Assembly (NCBI GenBank): GCA_028822125.1
Contig: JAPKEK010000229.1
Location: forward strand, 1 to 5,275
DNA: 5,275 bases
Origin: Pseudomonadales bacterium
GTDB lineage: Bacteria; Pseudomonadota; Gammaproteobacteria; Pseudomonadales; Azotimanducaceae
Direction of reading: 5' to 3'
In this document: in pieces, positions 1 through 5,275 of the stretch
Position numbering within the stretch: the stretch's first letter is position 1
Layout: each line of letters begins with the position of its first letter
The notes under the pieces: generated by a model
What the model saw: only the letters and a program-made list of their open reading frames with translations
Told to the model about the DNA's origin: nothing
The model's database searches: none
Position numbers and translations under genes: made by a program

Positions 1-73
1 AGCAACAGTATAGCCCTCCACAACCGTGCGGTGTTTGTATTTTCTGGTACCATCAGCCTAAATTTGACATCAA

Positions 74-79
74 AAGGAG
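74..79 (+). promoter_or_regulatory. Strong ribosome binding site of the class II aldolase gene
   Basis: AAGGAG lies eight bases before the ATG at 88, an almost ideal Shine-Dalgarno sequence and spacing. It fixes the start of the first gene. It is clearly the best ribosome binding site in the window; the downstream genes have weaker ones, as is common for genes read from one polycistronic message. Confidence 0.85.
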
Positions 80-87
80 TGTAGTCA

Positions 88-855
88 ATGGCGCTAACAG
101 CAGGAAGTGCTGTTCGGGGAATTACACAGTTCGGTCAGGAAGAGTGGGACGCGCGCGTGGAACTTGCAGCCTGTTACCGGATCTTTGACTATCTCGGTTG
201 GACCGAACTGATCTACAACCACATCACACTCAGGGTGCCGGGACCCGAGAAGCATTTTCTAATCAACCCCTTCGGACTGCACTACAGCGAGGTCACCGCG
301 TCGAATCTGGTCAAGATAGATCTTGACGGAAATCCAGTCGGCAACAGCGATTACCCTGTAAATCTTGCCGGTTATATTATTCACAGCGCCATCCACCGAC
401 ACCGTGACGATGCACACTGCATTATGCATACCCATACCACAGCAGGTATGGCCATCGCGTGCCTTGAGGGAGGATTGGCAAAAGATAACTTTTACGGTGC
501 ATTTCTGTCGGATGTCGCCTACCATGACTTCCAAGGCGTTACGGTTGACCCTGCAGAGCAAGACGACCTTGTGAGCAGTCTCGGGCAGTCCAATGCCTTA
601 ATTCTTCGTAGTCATGGCCTGCTGTCCTGTGGACCTAATATCGCCAAGGCCTTTAGCTCATTATGGACGCTTGAGAGAGCCTGCCAGGTTCAGCTCGCTG
701 CTCACTCAATGAACAAAGCCGTCTTACCTCTACCCGAGAAAGCATTCCACAGGACCACTGATCTTGGCAGTCAAAGAGATTATCGACCTGAACAAATGGT
801 TTTGGACTGGTTACGACGCGAAATTGATAAGCACGACCCCAGTTATGCGACCTGA
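88..855 (+). CDS. Class II aldolase/adducin family protein
   Basis: This 255-residue cytosolic protein has the class II aldolase/adducin fold over about residues 22-215, a normal length for the family. Members are zinc-dependent aldolases, epimerases, decarboxylases or dehydratases acting on sugar phosphates or hydroxy acids, or non-catalytic adducin-like proteins. Visible marks are YNHITLRVPG (43-52), the metal-binding pair H114-T-H116 in MHTHTTAGMA, and the third histidine H176 in LRSHG. In L-fuculose-phosphate aldolase a catalytic glutamate sits four residues before the conserved histidine of the preceding helix. Here that segment reads NLAGYIIH (92-99), placing glycine 95 at that position. 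Many adducin-like bacterial members share this change, so canonical phosphate-sugar aldolase chemistry should not be assumed. The ATG has a strong ribosome binding site. It is the first complete gene of the unit, 39 bases before the thioesterase gene. Family assignment is secure; the substrate is unknown. Confidence 0.92.
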   Translation: MALTAGSAVRGITQFGQEEWDARVELAACYRIFDYLGWTELIYNHITLRVPGPEKHFLINPFGLHYSEVTASNLVKIDLDGNPVGNSDYPVNLAGYIIHSAIHRHRDDAHCIMHTHTTAGMAIACLEGGLAKDNFYGAFLSDVAYHDFQGVTVDPAEQDDLVSSLGQSNALILRSHGLLSCGPNIAKAFSSLWTLERACQVQLAAHSMNKAVLPLPEKAFHRTTDLGSQRDYRPEQMVLDWLRREIDKHDPSYAT

Positions 856-894
856 CCTGAACGCGGCTCACTGAATCAACGTCGGTAACATCAT

Positions 895-1359
895 ATGGCC
901 ATGTACTGGCGGGAAATCTCGGTGCCCTGGGGTGAGTCAGACCCTTTTGGTCTGGTTTACTATCCTAGAATTGTTGCTTGGTTCAATGATACCGAGCATG
1001 AATTGTTTAGAACCATTGGATACCCAATTGATCAGATGATTCTCAAAGATCGCACCACGTTCGTCATGGGAGAGATTCATTTTCGCTTCATCGGACCCGC
1101 AGCCTATGGCGATCGCGTAATGACCAAAGTCAGCCTCGAAAAAATCGCCGAACGTACGCTGCACTGGAACTGCATTGCAACAAACGTAGAGACTGGCGAC
1201 TTAATTTGTGAAGGTAGAGCTGTGCGTGTGTATGCCCGAATTAAAGAAGACGGTAATCTGGAATCCCACCCTATACCTGATTTCATGCGGACTGTGCTCA
1301 ATGAGATTGGAGAGGTCAAGCAGTTGGGAGACGGACTGATCGACGAAGCGACTCGGTAG
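895..1359 (+). CDS. Acyl-CoA thioesterase, 4-hydroxybenzoyl-CoA thioesterase type (hotdog fold)
   Basis: A 154-residue single-domain hotdog protein, expected to hydrolyse an acyl- or aroyl-CoA thioester to free acid and CoA in the cytosol. The N-terminal signature WGESDPFGLVYYPR (residues 12-25) followed by a WFND helix (29-32) is typical of the family. Asp16 aligns with the catalytic Asp17 of the Pseudomonas 4-hydroxybenzoyl-CoA thioesterase. The middle strands (FVMGEIHFRFIGPAAYGD, about 56-73) and the later segment CEGRAVRVYARI fit the rest of the sheet. Length is slightly above the usual 135-150 because of a C-terminal tail. The start could be ATG 895 or ATG 901; no good Shine-Dalgarno precedes either, and a stop codon at 886-888 rules out a longer form. 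Position after the aldolase-like gene suggests a CoA-thioester step in the same pathway, but no CoA ligase or transferase is in view. Whether the acyl group is aromatic or aliphatic cannot be told. Confidence 0.9.
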   Translation: MAMYWREISVPWGESDPFGLVYYPRIVAWFNDTEHELFRTIGYPIDQMILKDRTTFVMGEIHFRFIGPAAYGDRVMTKVSLEKIAERTLHWNCIATNVETGDLICEGRAVRVYARIKEDGNLESHPIPDFMRTVLNEIGEVKQLGDGLIDEATR

Positions 1360-1414
1360 AATCGGTAATAACTCGCTGCCCTAACTCAAAGACCAGCTGG
1401 AACAGAGCCTCTTG

Positions 1415-2497
1415 ATGGCTCATCAAACACAAAGCCCAAGTCCTTCAGTATCTGGTAAGCACTGCCGGATCGGAATTTTGGTTAATCCACGCGCTGCACG
1501 TGATGTACGGCGCCTAGTAACTGGCGCATCTTCAGTCCCGACTTCCGAACGCATTGCTATCTGCCATCGAATTGTTCGAGGTCTAGCAGCGCTTGATATC
1601 GGACAGATTCTAATGATGCCCGATCGAGATAATATCGCCAACAAATTGTTGTTGGCGGTTGAGCGAGACACCTCACTGACCGCCGGGAAACTCCCCGAAA
1701 TCACATTTCTTGATATGCCGGTCGCAGGTCTAGCTCAGGATACCCTCAACGCTGTCCAACTGATGGTAGATGCAAATGTCAGGGCTATCGTGGTCCTCGG
1801 TGGTGACGGGACCCACCGACTGGTTGCACATGTGTGTGGACAGATTCCACTGATTTGCATCTCGACTGGTACAAATAACGCGTTTCCTGGAACACCAGAA
1901 GCCACGGTTGCAGGTCTTGCTGCAGGCGCTGTAGGGCGGAATTTAGTTGAACTCGAAACAGTCTGTCACTCGAGTAAACGACTATGTGTTCGAGTCAATG
2001 GTCAAGAAACAATACCTGCCCTCGTGGATGTATGCATCACCACAGAATTGCAAAGAGGCACCCGCGCACTCTGGCGGCCCGAACGGCTTCGCCAGCTATT
2101 CCTAACCTTCGCTGAACCCGGGCAGGTCGGCCTGTCTTCGATCGGCAGCCTTCTGTTTCCCACGAGCCGTGACGATGATTACGGACTCGCAATCAATATC
2201 GATCCCACTGCAAAACAATATCGGAAATTGATGGCACCCATTGCTCCGGGACTCTTTGAGTCAGTGGCAATCAAGGGCCATCGTCGAATCTCGATAAATC
2301 AACGGTCTGTGCTGACTACGTCGGCGGGCACATTGGCTTATGATGGAGAACGGGAGGTGAATCTGTTTAACGGGGACCAAGTAGAAGTCACGCTAGATCG
2401 CCAAGGGCCACGCACAGTAGATGTTGCAAAAACTGTCCAAGCCATCGCCCATGCCGAAATTTTGATTGACAACAATACACTACAATCCGATTGCTGA
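1415..2497 (+). CDS. AcoX-like ATP-NAD kinase superfamily protein
   Basis: This 360-residue protein belongs to the NAD kinase/diacylglycerol kinase superfamily and most resembles AcoX, a protein of unsettled function encoded with acetoin catabolism genes; the length matches AcoX (about 360). Numbered from ATG 1415, the N-terminal strand and turn read IGILVNPRAARDVRRL (19-34), the nucleotide-binding GGDGT is at 129-133, STGTNNAFP follows at 150-158, and the C-terminal half holds a YDGERE segment with Asp310. These are the expected superfamily landmarks, so phosphoryl transfer to a small molecule is plausible; the acceptor is unknown. The frame also allows TTG at 1412 directly before the ATG. 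ATG is preferred by codon; a weak GGAACAGAG (1399-1407) precedes both. It lies 52 bases after the thioesterase gene. No acetoin dehydrogenase genes (acoABC) are in the window, so a role outside acetoin metabolism is likely. True NAD kinase activity is possible but less likely, since the closest resemblance is to AcoX. Confidence 0.88.
   Translation: MAHQTQSPSPSVSGKHCRIGILVNPRAARDVRRLVTGASSVPTSERIAICHRIVRGLAALDIGQILMMPDRDNIANKLLLAVERDTSLTAGKLPEITFLDMPVAGLAQDTLNAVQLMVDANVRAIVVLGGDGTHRLVAHVCGQIPLICISTGTNNAFPGTPEATVAGLAAGAVGRNLVELETVCHSSKRLCVRVNGQETIPALVDVCITTELQRGTRALWRPERLRQLFLTFAEPGQVGLSSIGSLLFPTSRDDDYGLAINIDPTAKQYRKLMAPIAPGLFESVAIKGHRRISINQRSVLTTSAGTLAYDGEREVNLFNGDQVEVTLDRQGPRTVDVAKTVQAIAHAEILIDNNTLQSDC
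1636..1657. repeat. Perfect 9-bp inverted repeat inside the AcoX-like gene
   Basis: CGCCAACAA (1636-1644) is followed by a four-base loop ATTG and the exact reverse complement TTGTTGGCG (1649-1657). It would form a compact hairpin in mRNA or a palindromic protein site. It lies within codons for IANKLLLAVE and is not followed by a T-run, so it is not a classical intrinsic terminator. It may be coincidence of codon choice. Confidence 0.6.
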
Positions 2498-2547
2498 TAC
2501 GCGGCAGGTATTTCAACAATCACTAACGCCAATTTGGTACACCCAGT

Positions 2548-2551
2548 AGGA
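2548..2551 (+). promoter_or_regulatory. Ribosome binding site of the amidohydrolase gene
   Basis: AGGA sits 11 bases before the ATG at 2563, a modest Shine-Dalgarno with slightly long spacing. It lies in the 65-base gap after the AcoX-like gene, the longest gap between complete genes, where I see no convincing -35/-10 pair or terminator hairpin. Confidence 0.5.
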
Positions 2552-2562
2552 ACACACAAAAG

Positions 2563-4206
2563 ATGACCAATACCACAACAATTTTTTCTGCACAGAAGAT
2601 CCTAACCATGAATTCCTATCAACCAGTCGCAACGCATGTCGCTGTTCGCGATGGTCGGGTACTGGGTGTCGGGTCACTGAGTGAACTGACCTGTTGGGGT
2701 GAATACACCCTGGATGAACAATTTTCCGACAAAGTACTTTTACCGGGGTTCGTCGAAGCTCATAGCCACGCCATGAATCCTTGGGAAAACACGTATGTCG
2801 GCTTCTTTGATCGAACCGATCCCTATGGTCGAGTCTGGCAGGGTATTAAAACCCTCGAGAAAGTGATTGAACGCCTTGCCGAAATAGAGCAGGTGCTGGA
2901 TGACCCCAATGCGACCCTAGTCGCCTGGGGGTTCGATCCAATTTACTTTAGGGATGGCGCCCGAATGACGCTAGAACATCTCGATAAGGTTTCACACAAT
3001 CGGAGAATCCTAGTTCAGCACTCCAATGGACACCTTCTCAACGCCAGCAGAAAAGTGCTTGAACTTGCCGGTATAGATTCGACAACTGACGTCGAAGGCG
3101 TCATCAAAGATGACCGTGGAAACCCGACCGGCGAACTCGGTGAAATGGCAGCACAATATATGGCCTATAAGGTGACCGATGTACGTCGCTTTGATGGAAT
3201 CAACAGCAAGGATCTCTGGACCTTTGCAAATACCGCAACCAATGTCGGTGTGACGACGGCAACCGACCTGCATGCCCGGGTTCAAGATCAGAACATCCAA
3301 TCCTATGTAGAGGTTACACAAAATACTGATTACCCATTGCGATTAGTGCCAGCCGCGGCTGCATTAACAATGTCTATCCAAGATGGGCCCGCCCATGTTT
3401 CTAAACTAAAGCAGCACAATAACGACAAGCTTTACCTTGGCTTATGCAAGATCATGACAGACGGTTCTATTCAAGGATTTACGGGACGCCTGAAGTGGCC
3501 AGGGTATATCAACGGTAAGCCAAATGGCATCTGGAACTTGCCACCGCAAACACTCACCGACATGGTTGAGGCTTACCACGCCGCCGGTCTCCAGATGCAC
3601 ATGCACACCAATGGCGACGAAGCATCAGAACTGATGATCAACGCAATCGAAGCAGCACTGCACAAAAATCCGCGACCTGATCACCGTCACACACTCACAC
3701 ATTGCCAGATGGCCGACGAAGCACAGTTCCGGCGCATGGCTCAATTAGGTATTTGTTCAAATCTGTTTGCCAACCATATCTACTATTGGGGAGACCAACA
3801 CTACAGTCTGACGATGGGACCGGACCGGGCTACCCGTATGGATGCTTGCGGCACAGCAAAACGACTCGGTGTGCCTTATACAATCCATTCTGACGCACCC
3901 GTGACACCTCTAGATCCGCTGTTTACTGCCTGGTGTGCGGTTAATCGACAGACAGCAAGCGGCCGAGTTCTTGGGCCAAGCGAGCGCATCGAGGTGCCTG
4001 ATGCGTTGCATGCGATCACGCTCGGCGCTGCTTTTACCTTACACCTTGATCATCTCGTCGGTAGCATCGAGTCAGGAAAATTTGCAGATTTTGCGGTACT
4101 TCAAAATGACCCCACCGACGTACCTGCCGAAACGCTGAGAGACATCGCTGTTTGGGGAACTGTGGTCGACGGCATCCCAAGACCTGCTTCCCAACAGAGC
4201 AACTAA
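2563..4206 (+). CDS. YtcJ-type metal-dependent amidohydrolase (amidohydrolase family 3)
   Basis: A 547-residue cytosolic hydrolase of the amidohydrolase superfamily, YtcJ / N-substituted formamide deformylase branch (usual length about 540). A small N-terminal beta-sandwich portion leads into the metal-dependent barrel, and the chain returns to the sandwich with GSIESGKFADFAVLQNDP near the C terminus. Likely metal ligands and active-site residues are H67-S-H69 in PGFVEAHSHAMN, K296 in CKIMTDGS, H348 in MHTNGD, H380 in LTHCQ and D444 in IHSDAPVTP, so the active site is complete and the enzyme should be active. Family members hydrolyse C-N bonds of amides, formamides or cyclic imide-like compounds, but substrates are known for very few. 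The segment WENTYVGFFDRTDPYGRVW (74-92) and WGFDPIYFRD look subfamily-specific. No signal peptide is visible. The GTPase gene follows after seven bases, suggesting joint expression and possibly metal supply to this enzyme. Family is certain; substrate is not. Confidence 0.93.
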   Translation: MTNTTTIFSAQKILTMNSYQPVATHVAVRDGRVLGVGSLSELTCWGEYTLDEQFSDKVLLPGFVEAHSHAMNPWENTYVGFFDRTDPYGRVWQGIKTLEKVIERLAEIEQVLDDPNATLVAWGFDPIYFRDGARMTLEHLDKVSHNRRILVQHSNGHLLNASRKVLELAGIDSTTDVEGVIKDDRGNPTGELGEMAAQYMAYKVTDVRRFDGINSKDLWTFANTATNVGVTTATDLHARVQDQNIQSYVEVTQNTDYPLRLVPAAAALTMSIQDGPAHVSKLKQHNNDKLYLGLCKIMTDGSIQGFTGRLKWPGYINGKPNGIWNLPPQTLTDMVEAYHAAGLQMHMHTNGDEASELMINAIEAALHKNPRPDHRHTLTHCQMADEAQFRRMAQLGICSNLFANHIYYWGDQHYSLTMGPDRATRMDACGTAKRLGVPYTIHSDAPVTPLDPLFTAWCAVNRQTASGRVLGPSERIEVPDALHAITLGAAFTLHLDHLVGSIESGKFADFAVLQNDPTDVPAETLRDIAVWGTVVDGIPRPASQQSN

Positions 4207-4213
4207 CAGCCAA

Positions 4214-5185
4214 ATGAACGACATCCAATCGTCAACTTTACCGTTCACGGTACTGAGCGGATTCCTCGGGTCGGGTAAAACCACACTACTAAATCGTCTG
4301 CTTAACATGACTAAGGAGATACGCTACGCCGTATTGGTTAATGATTTCGGCGAACTGAGCATCGACGAGCACCTCATAACAGCGCACGATGGAGAAACTA
4401 TCGCACTTGCCAATGGGTGTATGTGCTGCAGTATGGCCGACGGTTTCATCGGTGCATTGACTACAGTCATGGATCGAGCGGATCAGTTTGACCACATGGT
4501 TGTGGAAGCAAGCGGTGTATCAAACCCAAGGCGAATTATGGATATCGCGAAACTGGATCCAGGGCTATCACCCAACGGAACTATCGTATTGGTAGATGCG
4601 CCGCAATTTCTCAATCAATTAACAGATTCAATGATTAAAGACGCGATACTCACTCAGATCGAAGAAGCAGATATCCTGATGATCAACAAAGCAAACCTTA
4701 CCAATCAAACAACCGTGGAGGCCGTCAGGGAAACTCTCGACGAGCAACGATCGGATTGTGCACTACTCATCAATGATCGGGATGATTTTGATCCCCGCCC
4801 ATTGTTTGACAGCACACATATGGCATTCTCAAGCACTGAGAAACATATGGCATTGTTTGATGCCAACACCACATCAGACCACGGTCATGACAACATACAT
4901 GATCAGTTTCACAGCTGTGTCCTTCGACATAGGAAGCCGTTAGATCGGAATACATTTGAAAGGTGGGCAACAGCTTTACCTCTTTCCGTAATCCGCGGTA
5001 AGGGAGTCATATCTTTTACCGAATCACCCAATCAACAGTGGATTTGGCAGAAAGTGGGGCGAACCTACTGCTTAGAATCCAACTCGGGAACCCCAGAACA
5101 ATCTTCCACAGTAGTATTAATTAGCACTGAAGGAATGCCTACCGACATTGACTCTAAACTCTACGGCCCTTTCTCGACTCAATAA
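4214..5185 (+). CDS. CobW/COG0523 family GTPase, putative metallochaperone
   Basis: A 323-residue P-loop GTPase of the G3E/COG0523 group, whose members insert or traffic metals (zinc, cobalt, nitrile hydratase metal) using GTP. Seen in order: Walker A GFLGSGKTTL (16-25), NDFGELSID (43-51), the metal-binding C69-M-C71-C72 motif, the VVEASG segment with Glu98 (96-101), the base-recognition motif at 158-161, a histidine-rich linker (222-239), and a CobW C-terminal domain starting near 235 with RGKG at 261-264. The base-recognition motif reads NKAN instead of NKxD, so guanine selectivity may be altered. The start lies seven bases after the amidohydrolase stop without a clear Shine-Dalgarno, which suggests translational coupling. 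Location next to a metal-dependent hydrolase makes that enzyme the most likely client, with zinc the most likely metal; this is inference. No cobalamin biosynthesis or nitrile hydratase genes are in view, so the cobW name is not applied. Confidence 0.92.
   Translation: MNDIQSSTLPFTVLSGFLGSGKTTLLNRLLNMTKEIRYAVLVNDFGELSIDEHLITAHDGETIALANGCMCCSMADGFIGALTTVMDRADQFDHMVVEASGVSNPRRIMDIAKLDPGLSPNGTIVLVDAPQFLNQLTDSMIKDAILTQIEEADILMINKANLTNQTTVEAVRETLDEQRSDCALLINDRDDFDPRPLFDSTHMAFSSTEKHMALFDANTTSDHGHDNIHDQFHSCVLRHRKPLDRNTFERWATALPLSVIRGKGVISFTESPNQQWIWQKVGRTYCLESNSGTPEQSSTVVLISTEGMPTDIDSKLYGPFSTQ
4800..4860 (+). repeat. Short in-frame direct repeats in the GTPase linker
   Basis: ACATATGGCATT occurs at 4816-4827 and 4843-4854 (27 bases apart), and CATTGTTTGA at 4800-4809 and 4851-4860 (51 bases apart). 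Both spacings are multiples of three, and the encoded peptides echo one another (LFD, HMAF, HMALFD). This looks like a small decayed duplication in the variable linker between the GTPase and C-terminal domains. Confidence 0.55.
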
Positions 5186-5254
5186 GCACATCCGTAGCAA
5201 CCTTCCAGCTAGAACCAAACGCTGATTTACTTCTTAGACGAGGTGGCAAGCAAC

Positions 5255-5275
5255 ATGGTGCGCTGGATTAAGCGC
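5255..5275 (+). CDS. Possible start of a sixth gene, cut by the window edge
   Basis: An ATG at 5255 opens a frame reading MVRWIKR to the end of the window. GAGGTGG (5240-5246) lies eight bases before it, a credible Shine-Dalgarno. An in-frame GTG at 5243 is an alternative start but would overlap that site. The 69-base gap after the GTPase gene shows no terminator, so this may be the next gene of the same unit. Seven residues cannot identify a family; the basic and aromatic start would suit a membrane protein or many others. Confidence 0.4.

Noticed and set aside
64..69. TTGACA as a -35 promoter box
   Set aside because: A matching -10 would fall at about 87-92, on the start codon of the aldolase gene, and that sequence is not -10-like.
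1..84. Open frame from base 1 to TAG at 82-84 as the tail of an upstream gene
   Set aside because: A run of 27 codons without a stop is fairly likely by chance, a second frame is also open here, and the encoded peptide shows no recognisable family ending. It would place the upstream stop three bases before the aldolase ATG, so it stays possible but unsupported.
259..561. 100-codon open frame on the - strand inside the aldolase gene
   Set aside because: Same reasoning: it overlaps conserved aldolase motifs on the other strand and its product resembles no family I know.
2466..2486. TTGACA (2466-2471) with TACAAT (2481-2486) as a promoter for the amidohydrolase gene
   Set aside because: The spacer is only nine bases, far below the usual 16-18, and no other pairing in the region works for either box.
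3010..3321. 103-codon open frame on the - strand inside the amidohydrolase gene
   Set aside because: It lies wholly antisense to a well-supported gene, has no family motifs and is explained by codon structure of the true gene.
5186..5254. Terminator after the GTPase gene
   Set aside because: No stem-loop followed by a T-run is visible in this gap; a Shine-Dalgarno and ATG follow instead.

Overview
The window carries five complete genes, all on the + strand and closely spaced (gaps of 39, 52, 65 and 7 bases), plus a possible first few codons of a sixth at the right edge. No terminator-like hairpin or convincing promoter lies between them, so they look like one transcription unit, or the middle of one that may continue past either edge. 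Base composition is balanced and similar throughout. Shine-Dalgarno signals range from strong (first gene) to barely visible. Gene style and protein families fit a bacterium, most likely a proteobacterium from an environmental sample, but nothing here fixes the taxon. There are no RNA genes, CRISPR arrays, insertion sequences or phage features, and no non-coding gap exceeds 90 bases.

Layout: (1) 88-855, a class II aldolase/adducin-family protein with the three metal-binding histidines but a glycine where sugar-phosphate aldolases have their catalytic glutamate; (2) 895-1359, a hotdog-fold acyl-CoA thioesterase of the 4-hydroxybenzoyl-CoA thioesterase type; (3) 1415-2497, a kinase-like protein of the AcoX/ATP-NAD kinase superfamily; (4) 2563-4206, a YtcJ-type (amidohydrolase family 3) metal-dependent hydrolase; (5) 4214-5185, a CobW/COG0523 GTPase of the metallochaperone class, seven bases behind the hydrolase.

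How they may work together is inference. Hydrolase, aldolase-like enzyme, thioesterase and small-molecule kinase together look like a catabolic or metabolite-salvage cassette: hydrolysis of an amide or cyclic imide-like substrate, carbon-skeleton processing, and release of an acid from a CoA thioester. The COG0523 protein probably supplies metal to the hydrolase and perhaps to the aldolase-like protein. The substrate cannot be read from the sequence. The most interesting points are an AcoX-like kinase with no acetoin dehydrogenase genes in view, the hydrolase/COG0523 pairing, and the departures from family motifs in the GTPase (NKAN for NKxD) and the aldolase (Gly for Glu).
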